DNA from: Panacibacter ginsenosidivorans
GTDB taxonomy: Bacteria; Bacteroidota; Bacteroidia; Chitinophagales; Chitinophagaceae
DNA: 64,000 nucleotides
Assembly: GCF_007971225.1 (NCBI RefSeq)
Contig: NZ_CP042435.1
Coordinates: 124,001 to 188,000 of the forward strand
Direction of reading: 5' to 3'
Part shown: positions 1 to 8,687 of the stretch, piece after piece
Numbering within the stretch: the stretch's first letter is position 1
Layout: every line of letters starts with the position of its first letter
Made by a program: the position numbers and the translations under genes
The notes under the pieces: generated by a model
Database searches by the model: none
Told to the model about the DNA's origin: nothing
What the model saw: the letters and a program-made list of their open reading frames with translations, nothing else

Positions 1-126
1 CACTTTGGCTGGACAGATGATGCTGGTGAAGACAATCTTTTCAACAAAGACGGCTTCCCTGCATCACCATTCAGAACAGATAACTGGAAAGGTATAACAG
101 AAGAGAATAAGTTTACTATTCAGTAA
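1..126 (+). CDS. Sialate O-acetylesterase, C-terminal end (partial)
   Basis: This is the last 41 codons of a gene that begins before the window. The visible residues include [17 protein letters not shown], which closely resembles the C-terminal end of SGNH-type sialate 9-O-acetylesterases, where a conserved NLYN-x-x-G-x-P-A-x-P-F-R-T-D stretch occurs. These enzymes remove acetyl groups from sialic acids or related glycans, usually in the periplasm. The catalytic domain lies outside the window, so the call rests only on this tail. Confidence 0.65.
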   Translation, partial: HFGWTDDAGEDNLFNKDGFPASPFRTDNWKGITEENKFTIQ

Positions 127-135
127 TTCCTTCTT

Positions 136-165
136 TCCTCTCCCTTTGGAGAGGGGTTAGGAGTG
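136..165. repeat. Short palindromic repeat, CCTCTCC..GGAGAGG type
   Basis: The segment contains CCTCTCC-CTTT-GGAGAGG (137-154) followed by GGTTAGG. It sits directly after the sialate O-acetylesterase stop and could act as a weak terminator. The same design recurs near 4550, 17690, 38970, 39030 and 42005. Confidence 0.6.
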
Positions 166-245
166 AGGTCAAAATGCTGTGGATAAAAGTCCGCGGCATT
201 TTTCTTTTTCCTCGTTTTACCTGCAATGACTTTCTTTACATAGTT

Positions 246-253
246 TAGCTTTG
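246..253 (+). promoter_or_regulatory. -7 promoter box TAGCTTTG upstream of pcm
   Basis: TAGCTTTG matches the Bacteroidota -7 consensus TAnnTTTG exactly. It ends only four bases before the pcm ATG at 258, so the mRNA would have almost no leader. No clear -33 TTTG was seen. Confidence 0.45.
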
Positions 254-257
254 CGTT

Positions 258-914
258 ATGAGAAATTATAAGGATGACTGGTATCACAAAGGTTTAAGAA
301 AACAACTCATCGAACAGTTGCGCAGCAAAGGCATTACAGATGAGCATGTGCTTACCGCCATCAATAATATTCCACGCCATTATTTTTTAGATTCTGCTTT
401 TGACAAGATCGCTTATGAAGACAGGGCATTTCCTATTGCAGAAGGTCAAACAATTTCTCAACCTTATACTGTTGCTTACCAAACTCAATTGCTGCAGGTA
501 AAACGAAATGAAAAAGTTTTAGAGATCGGGACTGGAAGCATGTACCAGGCTGCGGTACTTGCAGAAATGGGTGCAAGAGTTTATACAATCGAGCGACAAA
601 AAAAATTATTCGAGCACAACAAATCTTTTTTTTATCGTACTAAATATCCCAATATAAAATTTTTCTACGGCGATGGTTTTGAAGGCCTGCCTGCGTTTGT
701 ACCTTTTGATAAAATAATCATTACTGCCGCTGCACCATATATCCCACCAAAGCTTGTTGCGCAAATGAAGACAGGCGGCTTCATGGTTATTCCTGTTGAT
801 GAAGGAAACAAACAACGCATGTTACGCATTATTAAAAATGAAGATGGCACTTACAAAGAAGAACTCTTTGATTATTTTTCTTTTGTGCCGATGCTTGGAG
901 GCAAGAATGGATAG
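258..914 (+). CDS. pcm: Protein-L-isoaspartate O-methyltransferase
   Basis: The 218-residue protein has the size and order of PCMT repair enzymes, which use S-adenosylmethionine to methylate isoaspartyl residues in damaged cytoplasmic proteins. The N-terminal helix region and a RAFPIAEGQTISQPY substrate segment (about residues 57-70) precede the SAM-binding motif I at 88-96. Motif I reads LEIGTGSMYQ, where the family normally has LEIGTGSGYQ; the Gly to Met change at residue 95 is unusual in the glycine-rich loop. A later GDGFEGLPAFVPFDKI segment matches the family. Start ATG 258 lies four bases after a TAnnTTTG box. Monocistronic as seen. Confidence 0.9.
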   Translation: MRNYKDDWYHKGLRKQLIEQLRSKGITDEHVLTAINNIPRHYFLDSAFDKIAYEDRAFPIAEGQTISQPYTVAYQTQLLQVKRNEKVLEIGTGSMYQAAVLAEMGARVYTIERQKKLFEHNKSFFYRTKYPNIKFFYGDGFEGLPAFVPFDKIIITAAAPYIPPKLVAQMKTGGFMVIPVDEGNKQRMLRIIKNEDGTYKEELFDYFSFVPMLGGKNG

Positions 915-918
915 TTTT

Positions 919-1125
919 TGTTTTCATGCTTAAGTATTTCATAGCGTCTTTTGTTGTGTCACTCACTTGTACTTTTAGAACAGCAATGAGCTATCAGGTA
1001 TTAGCATTAAGTAAGAAAACATATTTTATATGAAACTTTGCTACTGATTGCTGAAACCTATTTATCAGCACAAGAGTGCGACGCAACGAAAGCTTAATGC
1101 TTATTCTATAGTTGGGTTCATAAAA
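919..1125. repeat. Dispersed repeat doublet 1 (B left, A right)
   Basis: B core at 953-972 and inverted A core at 1068-1087 (GCACAAG variant). The right outer arm GGGTTCATAAAA ends at 1125; the left arm is degraded. The inner 95 bases are type I, also found in the doublets at 27.4 kb and 46.9 kb. It lies between the convergent ends of pcm and the alpha/beta hydrolase. Confidence 0.85.
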
Positions 1126-1130
1126 TTCTT

Positions 1131-1994
1131 CTAATTCATATTCAGCTCCAGTAGCGAATCACGGATCTCTTTAAACTTCGTCCATGGTATAAAATGTTTT
1201 TCATCTTTGAACCAGACAAGTTTTACTTCTTTGGCATTGATCAAATTTTTTTGTGCAAATAATGCATTACCGGGCGGAACAAATGTGTCTTTATCTCCAT
1301 GCATAATAAGCACACGACAGGTTACTTTATTCAGATCTGCGGGTATACCATCAACATCCTGTTTAAATAAAAGTAACTCTGCATTGCTGGGCCGCATAGC
1401 GCCGGGAATCATATAACGCAAAGGTGTGCGGTCGAGTGTTGCACGCCAGCTTTCAGGATTTTCTTCAGAAGGATCAACTGAGCCTGCAAGAATAACAAGG
1501 TTAGTGATGGGTAATTCATGATGCTCTCCTGTAATCTTTACTACAGCGGGCCCGCCAAGACTATGACCGATCAAACACATGGGTTTGCCATTTGAAAAAT
1601 GTTGAATAACCTTAGCCATGAGGTCACATTGAAGCTGAAGGTTTATAGCATTACCATATTCGCTGTATCCAAAGCCAGGTCTGTCGATACTTATCATGCG
1701 ATAATGTTGCAATAGCGCACTATCTTTTAAGTAATGTTCAAATGCATCCCAACTACCGGGAGAACCATGAATAAAAACAAGTGTGGGTAAAGAATCTACA
1801 CCAGACATTACATAGTGAATGATATGTTTGTCAATTGTATCATAAAAGGTTTTGAAAGGAATGGACTGCTTTTTGAAATCTTCTTCAGCAAGGCTATCGC
1901 TTGTTCTGAACCGCATACAGCTTTGTGCAAAAATGATCCAGCAGAAACAAATAATAAGTAATGTAACAAATATTTTCATGAGCCATTTCTTCAC
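1131..1994 (-). CDS. Alpha/beta hydrolase, membrane-anchored or secreted
   Basis: The protein has a hydrophobic N-terminus (about residues 6-24), suggesting a signal anchor or signal peptide. An alpha/beta hydrolase domain follows: the oxyanion segment HGSPG at 76-80, nucleophile elbow GHSLGG at 143-148 (Ser145), an acid in HGDKD (about 232-236) and catalytic His in DEKHFIPW (His267). All three catalytic residues are visible. Substrate cannot be read from the sequence. The annotated start is GTG; an ATG five codons in (1979) gives MKIFVTLL and is an equally good start. It runs convergent to pcm. Confidence 0.8.
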   Translation of the reverse strand: MKKWLMKIFVTLLIICFCWIIFAQSCMRFRTSDSLAEEDFKKQSIPFKTFYDTIDKHIIHYVMSGVDSLPTLVFIHGSPGSWDAFEHYLKDSALLQHYRMISIDRPGFGYSEYGNAINLQLQCDLMAKVIQHFSNGKPMCLIGHSLGGPAVVKITGEHHELPITNLVILAGSVDPSEENPESWRATLDRTPLRYMIPGAMRPSNAELLLFKQDVDGIPADLNKVTCRVLIMHGDKDTFVPPGNALFAQKNLINAKEVKLVWFKDEKHFIPWTKFKEIRDSLLELNMN

Positions 1995-2302
1995 GCGGTA
2001 ATAATTAAAAGTATTTTATCGTACCTAAATGTATGAATGATATTCCGGTAAAGAAAAGCTGTATAGTTATTATTCTTTTAAGAGTCAGGCACCCGACATA
2101 TTGATGTACATTTCTGGGTCTGCGTTTGATATTCCTATATTATTATTTGGCTCAAATTTTAAATCCAATACTATTAATAATAATATTACCATCATTCAGG
2201 CGTTAATGTAACAGCCTTTCTGTAATTCGTATTAAATCATAGTGCACCACCTGGAAGGTAGGTTTTGAATCCAATATTTCGTGAATTTATAATTCATTTG
2301 TA
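1995..2302. other. Intergenic stretch, no gene seen
   Basis: About 308 bases separate the divergent hydrolase and the T9SS cargo gene. It is AT-rich, holds no ORF worth calling and no copy of the dispersed repeats. It presumably carries both promoters, but no clean TAnnTTTG box was seen. Confidence 0.5.
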
Positions 2303-3103
2303 ATGAAAAACTTTTTCGCTACACTGCGTATTTTATGCTGCGTTTTTACCCTGGTACTGTGCTGTTCGGCAGCGAAAGCAAAAATTTGTACGGTTTGTAT
2401 AACAAATTCTTTTGGTGAACAATCTTTACTAACGCTAAATGAATATAAGCCGGGATGCTGGACTGTTACGGGCACCCACGATTACAGCATTTTTGGTGGC
2501 TCCATCTGGCCTGTAACCGGAACATACAGTTGTATTACAAAAAAGTTGCATTACGTTGCTACTAATCCTAATCCTGATTACTGTGTTTTATGGGCCAATA
2601 TAGTAACTTTTGATTACGATGTTGCTGAGCTTAATCTTACCGGAAACTTTTCCAACGATTGTGGTTATGGCAAAGCATTTACTGCCACAGCAGTTATGGG
2701 CCATTGCATGCCTGCTGCAAACATTGTTTTAAAAAAAGGTGAATACGGAAGCACTGGTGCACACAAAATGAACCGCAGCGAACTTAAACTTCCAAAAGGA
2801 GAGAACCTGGAAGAATATCTAAAAGACAAGCCTGTTATTATTTCCGTAACGCCAAACCCGGCAAAACAATTTGCAGAAATCTCCTTCTCTCTTGAAACTG
2901 CTGCTAAGATACAGGTGCGTATTTATGATCAACAGGGGAATATCACACATACACTTGCTGAAACAACACTTGCTGAAGGTAAGCATAGCTACAAATGGAA
3001 TTTAAAATCTGTAAAAGGATATGATGTGCCACGTGGATTTTATTGGGTACGTATAGTAACTGATAAGGGAATATTTTCTAAACAAATACTGGTAGACAGA
3101 TAA
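2303..3103 (+). CDS. Secreted protein with type IX sorting domain
   Basis: A signal peptide occupies roughly residues 1-27. The central part (about 28-165) is rich in cysteines and aromatic residues and shows no family I recognise. From about residue 177 the protein matches the type A T9SS C-terminal domain: VTPNPAKQFAEISF, then KIQVRIYDQQGN, and a final WVRI-x-x-x-KGIFSKQILVDR. Such proteins cross the outer membrane through the type IX system and have the tail removed by a PorU-type sortase; a candidate sortase lies at 17.8 kb. The substrate-specific function is unknown. Confidence 0.75.
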   Translation: MKNFFATLRILCCVFTLVLCCSAAKAKICTVCITNSFGEQSLLTLNEYKPGCWTVTGTHDYSIFGGSIWPVTGTYSCITKKLHYVATNPNPDYCVLWANIVTFDYDVAELNLTGNFSNDCGYGKAFTATAVMGHCMPAANIVLKKGEYGSTGAHKMNRSELKLPKGENLEEYLKDKPVIISVTPNPAKQFAEISFSLETAAKIQVRIYDQQGNITHTLAETTLAEGKHSYKWNLKSVKGYDVPRGFYWVRIVTDKGIFSKQILVDR

Positions 3104-3134
3104 ATATTTATTTTCAAAAGAACGCCGCAATAAG

Positions 3135-3161
3135 AAAAAGGGAAGTGTATACTTCCCTTTT
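3135..3161. terminator. Bidirectional terminator
   Basis: A near-perfect palindrome, AAAAGGGAAGT-GTAT-ACTTCCCTTTT, with A- and T-runs on its sides. It sits between the convergent T9SS cargo gene and cysteine desulfurase. Confidence 0.8.
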
Positions 3162-3168
3162 CTGTTTT

Positions 3169-4296
3169 TTATATGATCTCTTTTAATTTTTCAACTACAA
3201 TATCAATCTCGTCTTTTGTATTATGCTTGCTAAAAGAAAAACGCACTGCCACCTGATTGGGATTATTGTTGATGGCACGGATAACATGGCTCCCTGTGTC
3301 TGCGCCGCTGGTGCATGCACTACCACCACTTGCACAAATATTATTAATATCAAGGTTGAATAATATCATTTCGCTTTTTTCTGTTTTGGGGAAACTTACA
3401 TTTAATACCGTATATAAACTCCTGCCCAATACATCTCCATTGAATGAAATACCTTTAATATGTTTCTTCAATTGTTCCATCATATATATTTTCAGTCCTT
3501 TTATATAATTGCTTTCTGTTTCATAGTTAGCTGTTGCTAATTCAAGCGCTTTGGCAAAGCCAACTATTCCATAAAGATTTTCAGTGCCTGCACGCATGTT
3601 GCGTTCCTGCGACCCGCCATGCACATAAGGTTTGATCTTTACATTTTCATTTACATATAAAATGCCCACGCCTTTTGGCCCATGAAATTTATGACCGGCG
3701 CCTGTAATAAAATGTACTGGCGTATTACGAAGATCAAAAGGAAAATGACCCACCGTTTGCACTGTATCGCTGTGAAATATGGCGCTGTACATTTTACATA
3801 ATTCACCAACTGCATGTATGTCCAGTATGTTACCGATCTCGTTATTGGCATGCATCAGCGTTACCAGACATTTCTCCTGGCTTCCGGCAAGTAGTTTTTC
3901 GAGGTCTTCAAGATCTATATGACCATTCGGTAAAAGTTTTACATAACTCAATGCAACTTCACCACTATGATATAGATATTCAACTGTATGTAGTGTTGCG
4001 TGATGTTCAATAGAAGATGTAATGATATGTTTGCAACCAAGATCTCTTACAGATGCAATGATGGCAGTGTTGCTGCTTTCTGTGCCACCGCTGGTGAAAA
4101 ATATTTCTGCAGGATGTGCATTCAAAATTTTTGCTACACTTTTTCTTGCGTTCTCTATGGCCAGCCTGCTTTCTCTACCATAACTGTAAATAGAAGAAGG
4201 ATTACCAAAATGCGTGGTAAGATATGGCATCATTGCTTCAAGCACTTGCGGATCAAGTGAAGTTGTTGCCGCGTTATCTAAATAAATACGAGTCAT
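3169..4296 (-). CDS. Cysteine desulfurase (NifS/IscS family)
   Basis: A PLP enzyme that takes sulfur from cysteine for Fe-S clusters or thiolated tRNA. The family start MTRIYLDNAATT is present, followed by the PLP Lys in TGAGHKFHGPKG (Lys203), HSDTVQ at 175-180 and the catalytic Cys loop with Cys328 in GGSACTSG. Length 375 is normal. No iscU or other Fe-S assembly genes are adjacent, so the specific pathway cannot be set; thio-modification of tRNA is as likely as cluster assembly. Confidence 0.9.
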   Translation of the reverse strand: MTRIYLDNAATTSLDPQVLEAMMPYLTTHFGNPSSIYSYGRESRLAIENARKSVAKILNAHPAEIFFTSGGTESSNTAIIASVRDLGCKHIITSSIEHHATLHTVEYLYHSGEVALSYVKLLPNGHIDLEDLEKLLAGSQEKCLVTLMHANNEIGNILDIHAVGELCKMYSAIFHSDTVQTVGHFPFDLRNTPVHFITGAGHKFHGPKGVGILYVNENVKIKPYVHGGSQERNMRAGTENLYGIVGFAKALELATANYETESNYIKGLKIYMMEQLKKHIKGISFNGDVLGRSLYTVLNVSFPKTEKSEMILFNLDINNICASGGSACTSGADTGSHVIRAINNNPNQVAVRFSFSKHNTKDEIDIVVEKLKEII

Positions 4297-4310
4297 TAAT
4301 GAAATAATTT

Positions 4311-4491
4311 TTGTTACCGGCTTTTAAATATTTACTCATCGTCTGTTGTGTCACTCACTTGTGCTTTTAGAGCTCTGGCAGGCAAGCTTCGAGCTATGAG
4401 CTTCGAGCAAAACATAAAGCTCAAAGCTGTTCTTCTGTACAAGAGTGCGACGCAACAAAAGGTTAATGCTTATTCAAAAGCCGGGTGCAAA
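4311..4491. repeat. Dispersed repeat doublet 2 (B left, A right)
   Basis: B core at 4345-4364 and inverted A core at 4437-4456. Outer arms are ACCGGCTTTT near 4316 and GCCGGGTGCAAAA ending at 4491. The inner part contains a local palindrome around GAGCTATGAGCTTCGAGC. Confidence 0.85.
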
Positions 4492-4545
4492 AGTAAAACT
4501 TACTATTCTATTAAAAAGAAAGAGTATTCTTTAGCAGGAATTTTT

Positions 4546-4575
4546 AAAACCCCTTTAGGGGTTTGGGGCTTTTAC
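4546..4575. repeat. CCCCTTTAGGGG palindrome
   Basis: AAACCCCTTT-AGGGGTTT at 4547-4564 followed by GGGGCTTTT. It lies just after the glmM stop (minus strand) and may serve as its terminator. Confidence 0.7.
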
Positions 4576-5954
4576 ATGCTTTCTCTTATATCCTGCATAA
4601 GGCGTTTGGCTATATTGCCTGCAGTGGTTTCGAAATTGCTTTCTGCATAAATGCGGATGATGGGTTCTGTATTGCTGGTACGGAGGTGAACCCAATCGTT
4701 ATCGAATTCGATCTTTAAACCGTCTTCAGTATTGATGGGATGATTCTTGTATTTCTTTTGTATGTGACTAAAAACCTTTTTTACATCGATACCATTATCA
4801 AGCTCGATCTTGTTCTTACTCATGAAGTAATCAGGATATAAACGGCGCAGTTGTGTAGCACTCTTTTTTGTTTGCGCCATATATGTAAGAAAGAGCGCAA
4901 TACCAATCAATGCATCACGGCCATAATGCAGGTCAGGAACAATGATGCCGCCATTTCCTTCACCACCAATTACGGCGTTAACTTCTTTCATCCTTGTTAC
5001 CACATTTACTTCACCAACTGCACTGGGGAAATATTCGCCACCATGTTTTGTTGTTACATCTTTCAATGCACGGGTAGATGACATATTACTAACCGTGTTT
5101 CCTTTTCTGTGCTGCAAAACATAATCTGCTACCGCAACCAACGTATATTCTTCACCAAACAATGAACCATCTTCGCAAACAAAACAAAGGCGGTCCACAT
5201 CAGGATCAACAGCGATACCAAGATGTGCATTTTGCTTATTTACTTCATTGCACAAGCCTGTAAGATGCTGGGGGAGCGGCTCCGGGTTATGCGCAAATTT
5301 TCCGTTTACTTCTTCATTTAAAACGATAATATCCTTTACACCCAACGCTTTTAATAAAGCAGGTACAGCAATAGCGCCAGTGCTGTTAATTGCATCTATA
5401 ACAATTTTGAATTTTTGTTTTTTTATGGCAGCAACATCAACCAGCGGGTAATTAACTACTGCATCAATATGTTGTTGTAATGAAGTTTCATCAACGGTAT
5501 AAGAACCAAGTTTATCAACGTGTACAAAATTGAAATTTTCAGAGGCGGCAATATCCAGTAATTTTTTGCCATCTTCTCCGCTGATAAATTCTCCTTTATC
5601 ATTTAGTAATTTTAATGCATTCCATTCTTTTGGATTGTGGCTTGCAGTAAGAATAATACCACCGGCAGCCTTGTATGAAATAACAGCCATTTCAACAGTA
5701 GGTGTGGTGCTTAATCCAAGATCAATTACATTAATACCAACAGCGTTCAATGTACTTACGACAAGGCGCTGCACCATCTCACCACTTATACGGCCATCCC
5801 TGCCAATAACCACCTTTTTGTTTTCGGGCTGATTTTTTAGCAACCATGTTCCATAAGCAGCAGTAAACTTTACTACATCGAGGGGACTTAATGTTTCACC
5901 AGGTTTGCCACCAATTGTACCCCGTATACCGGAAATGCTTTTGATCAAAGCCAT
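4572..5954 (-). CDS. glmM: Phosphoglucosamine mutase
   Basis: A 460-residue alpha-D-phosphohexomutase. The start at 5954 (MALIKSISGIRGTIGG) is preferred because the family begins with this substrate-contacting loop; 15 extra upstream codons in frame look like noise. The phosphoserine loop is TASHNPKEWNALK (Ser about 105), the metal loop is DPDVDRL, and the sugar loop is GGEGNGGI. GlmM converts glucosamine-6-phosphate to glucosamine-1-phosphate for peptidoglycan and LPS precursors in the cytoplasm. Bacteroidota genomes also annotate close paralogs as phosphomannomutase, so substrate is inferred. It is divergent from the gene at 6062. Confidence 0.85.
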   Translation of the reverse strand: MALIKSISGIRGTIGGKPGETLSPLDVVKFTAAYGTWLLKNQPENKKVVIGRDGRISGEMVQRLVVSTLNAVGINVIDLGLSTTPTVEMAVISYKAAGGIILTASHNPKEWNALKLLNDKGEFISGEDGKKLLDIAASENFNFVHVDKLGSYTVDETSLQQHIDAVVNYPLVDVAAIKKQKFKIVIDAINSTGAIAVPALLKALGVKDIIVLNEEVNGKFAHNPEPLPQHLTGLCNEVNKQNAHLGIAVDPDVDRLCFVCEDGSLFGEEYTLVAVADYVLQHRKGNTVSNMSSTRALKDVTTKHGGEYFPSAVGEVNVVTRMKEVNAVIGGEGNGGIIVPDLHYGRDALIGIALFLTYMAQTKKSATQLRRLYPDYFMSKNKIELDNGIDVKKVFSHIQKKYKNHPINTEDGLKIEFDNDWVHLRTSNTEPIIRIYAESNFETTAGNIAKRLMQDIRESM

Positions 5955-6061
5955 CACACAACAATTTTGGTAACAGCAAACATAATAGAAAAAAGCCATG
6001 GAAAAAATATAAACTTTGGATTATAACGCATAAAATTGTAATACAACCTTTAAAGAAAAGT

Positions 6062-6703
6062 ATGCCCGACGCACTACCCATTTTTGAGAAGTTTTTTAAC
6101 AAAGAAGATGCCTTTAACTATTACTCCATCTTTACAGATAATAACCTGCATCCTGAATTGGAACACCCCAGCGAATTCTTTGATGCCATCATCGGCCATG
6201 CACGCTCCAATGAATATTATTTATTAAGGCTTGCCTCCGAAGAATTCCCCGCAGCAAAAACGATTCTTGAAAAAGAAGTAAGACTAAGAGGTATTCCTGC
6301 TGATCATTACCTGCGGGAATTTGAAAACAACGAACTAAAAAATATATTGTTGGATGAAAGCGACTGGAGCCGTGAAGATATTGCCGTAGCCAAAATTTTG
6401 CTGGACGAAAGATCGGTTTCAATAAATGACTTCGAAATACAAAACGCAAAAACTGCACAAAAGAAAAATATTCAGGCACAGCAAAAGATCAGCTTACCTC
6501 TTTTAACACTACTCTATATCGTTGCACCGCTTGGTTCATTGATTCCTGTTGTAGCAGGCTTGATCATTTACAACATGAAAGATTATGACCGTGATGGAGA
6601 AAAAAATTATGTATATTCAGAAGATCAGCGCCAGCATGGGTTGGCACTTTGTGCCATTGGTGTTTTTTCAACCCTGGCATGGTATTATTTCCTTAAGTCA
6701 TGA
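6062..6703 (+). CDS. Hypothetical membrane protein
   Basis: I do not recognise a family. The 213-residue protein has a soluble acidic N-terminal part (about 1-150) rich in Glu, Asp and Asn, and then two hydrophobic segments, about 153-175 (PLLTLLYIVAPLGSLIPVVAG) trimmed by charged YNMKDYDRDG, and about 193-210 (GLALCAIGVFSTLAWYYF). The topology suggests a cytoplasmic domain tethered by a C-terminal hairpin. It is transcribed divergently from glmM and is followed after 41 bases by a methyltransferase. Confidence 0.65.
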   Translation: MPDALPIFEKFFNKEDAFNYYSIFTDNNLHPELEHPSEFFDAIIGHARSNEYYLLRLASEEFPAAKTILEKEVRLRGIPADHYLREFENNELKNILLDESDWSREDIAVAKILLDERSVSINDFEIQNAKTAQKKNIQAQQKISLPLLTLLYIVAPLGSLIPVVAGLIIYNMKDYDRDGEKNYVYSEDQRQHGLALCAIGVFSTLAWYYFLKS

Positions 6704-6744
6704 GAAAATAATTGATTGTTACTTTTGATGCATAACTTTATTGT

Positions 6745-7491
6745 ATGATGAAAGAATGGTATAAAGAATGGTTCAGCTCTCCTTATTACGATATATTATA
6801 TTACAAGCGTAATGAGCAGGAAGCCGCTGCCTTTATACAATTACTCATTAATCATTTAAACCCGGCACCCGGCAGTTTAATGCTTGATGTGGCTTGTGGA
6901 AAAGGTCGCCACAGCCGTGTACTTGCCGACATGGGTTTTGATGTTACCGGCATAGATATTTCAGAAACGGCCATTACCGAAGCCAAAAAAACAGAAACAG
7001 AGAACCTGCATTTTTTTTCTCACGATATGCGCCTTCCTTTTTTTATTAATTATTTTGATTACGCATTTAATTTCTTTACCAGCTTTGGTTATTTCCATAC
7101 AAACAGAGAGCATAATAATTCCATCCGAACCATCGCACAAAGCCTTAAGCCCGGTGGCCTTTTTGTTATAGATTATCTTAACGTGCATTATGCAGAAGAC
7201 CACCTGGTAAAAAATGAATTGATGACATTAGATAGCACACCTTTTAATATCTCCCGCTGGCACAATGAAACGCATTTTTTCAAGCAGATACAAATTGAGA
7301 AAAATGGCCGTCATAATTTAAAGCACCTCTACACAGAAAAAGTTGCCAAGTTTTCTTTAGGAGATTTTACTGATATGCTGGCTTACCAAAACATGCAGGT
7401 ACAGGATGTTTTTGGAGATTACCATCTTGGCCATTACAATGTAAGAAAGTCTCCACGCATGATTATTATTGCAAAGAAAATTATGCATTGA
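6745..7491 (+). CDS. Class I SAM-dependent methyltransferase
   Basis: A 248-residue methyltransferase with motif I LMLDVACGKGRHS (about 44-57), the acidic motif II VTGIDIS (about 67-73) and HDMRLPF in place of motif III, followed by a YFHTNREHNN stretch. These place it in the Rossmann-fold methyltransferase-11/25 group. The substrate cannot be read from sequence. A second ATG lies one codon in (6748). It follows the hypothetical gene at 6062 and could share its transcript. Confidence 0.8.
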   Translation: MMKEWYKEWFSSPYYDILYYKRNEQEAAAFIQLLINHLNPAPGSLMLDVACGKGRHSRVLADMGFDVTGIDISETAITEAKKTETENLHFFSHDMRLPFFINYFDYAFNFFTSFGYFHTNREHNNSIRTIAQSLKPGGLFVIDYLNVHYAEDHLVKNELMTLDSTPFNISRWHNETHFFKQIQIEKNGRHNLKHLYTEKVAKFSLGDFTDMLAYQNMQVQDVFGDYHLGHYNVRKSPRMIIIAKKIMH

Positions 7492-7497
7492 TTTTTT

Positions 7498-7551
7498 ATG
7501 TAGCCAACTGCATTGCTGCTATTGAACTTCCGTTGCGTCGCACACTTGTAC
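7498..7551 (+). repeat. Dispersed repeat singlet (A, plus)
   Basis: A core variant GTTGCGTCGCACACTTGTAC at 7532-7551 with outer arm ATGTAGCCAACT at the expected 34-base distance. It begins six bases after the methyltransferase stop. Confidence 0.8.
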
Positions 7552-7625
7552 GTGATAATAAGTTTCAGCAGTTTACATGTGTATGGGTTTACAAATTTTC
7601 TTACAGGTAGCGTTGTGTAAACATA

Positions 7626-7651
7626 AAAAAACCTGTAGAAACAGGTTTTTT
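7626..7651. terminator. Bidirectional terminator
   Basis: AAAAAACCTGT-AGAA-ACAGGTTTTTT. It can end the methyltransferase transcript on the plus strand and the small gene at 7698-7958 on the minus strand. Confidence 0.8.
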
Positions 7652-7697
7652 GCAAATTAATAAAAGTCTAAATTGTTCAAATTACCAGATTAAAAGT

Positions 7698-7958
7698 TTA
7701 AGGTTGAAAAACTTTTATAGCTTCTTTCATAACATTCTTTAATTTATATTCCAGTTGCTCAAATAGCTTTGAATTTTGTTCTACTAAATTGCGGTCATCT
7801 TTCCATTTACAAGTAATATCATCATAAACCATTAAAAGATTTGGCTTTCCCAGGAGAGGTTTATCAAATCTTAGTAAGATTGCTTTACTTACTTCCCGAA
7901 AATTATAAATAACGAATGCGGTTATTAGTGTGTTGCCATCAACTAAATGTATAATCAC
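7698..7958 (-). CDS. Small hypothetical protein
   Basis: An 86-residue ORF with a GTG start and no nearby ATG. The sequence has a hydrophobic N-terminal strand pattern (MIIHLVDGNTLITAFVIY) and a charged, helical C-terminal half (KLFEQLEYKLKNVMKEAIK). I recognise no family. It ends just before a terminator. The lack of a normal start and the gene-free region upstream leave open that it is a remnant of a longer gene. Confidence 0.4.
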   Translation of the reverse strand: MIIHLVDGNTLITAFVIYNFREVSKAILLRFDKPLLGKPNLLMVYDDITCKWKDDRNLVEQNSKLFEQLEYKLKNVMKEAIKVFQP

Positions 7959-8687
7959 GTCAATTTATTTAAATTAAATTATTATTCTTAAAAGAAAAGC
8001 GAAAGTTCAAACATCACATAAAGTCCTATATTTTAGCTATACGAAGCTATTGATGTAATTTGATTTGGACCATGAGTTTAATCATTAGAGGTGCTGATAT
8101 ATATATTAGTGAAGAAATATAAATTATCAGGTTCGGATTCCCCTAAAGGCGGGCAATGAATATCCCATTTACGCAAAGCCCCGCTCTTTGTATGCTGCTT
8201 TATAGAACGTGCGCAATAGTAAATGGTTTAGGGCCTTTATTATTTATTGAAAAAAAGCCAGGTCTGGCAGATATACATATACATCACGAAGAACACCACT
8301 AAAACAAAGCTTATTCTGTGATCTTTTTTGTCACCATAACATTATGCGCACTAAACGCTGTGAGGACGGAATTGTTGCCATAAAAACCAGACGCACAAGT
8401 GAGTGACACAAGGAACGATTCCATAGAATACTACAGTTAAGTACATAAAAATTACGAAATACAAGTTGTTACCGGCGCAGTACCATTTGTAAAAGTATGG
8501 TTTGACAAGCGGTATTTATGCAATAGTAATTCGCATTATTTTTATTCAGGAACGACATCACACTATTCAGCATTTGTATTTATCTTCAATTTACTTTCTC
8601 AAGTCAACATTTGAACCAGGCTAACACATCGCTGTTGCTGTGCCTTCACAAATGCTGAAACGTACAGACAATGATAAACGACCATAC
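7959..8687. other. Gene-poor stretch of about 730 bases
   Basis: No convincing ORF is present on either strand. The stretch holds one singlet of the dispersed repeat (8393-8450) and a degraded CCCCTAAAGGCGGG palindrome near 8140. It is AT-rich and may contain a decayed gene. Confidence 0.5.
8393..8450 (-). repeat. Dispersed repeat singlet (B, minus)
   Basis: Inverted B core GCACAAGTGAGTGACACAAG at 8393-8412, with an outer arm GTTAAGTACATAAAA ending at 8450. Confidence 0.75.

Noticed and set aside
4348-4650. Plus-strand ORF of 100 codons
   Set aside because: It lies in a repeat doublet and the 3' end of glmM; it is a by-product of the repeat cores being open in this frame.
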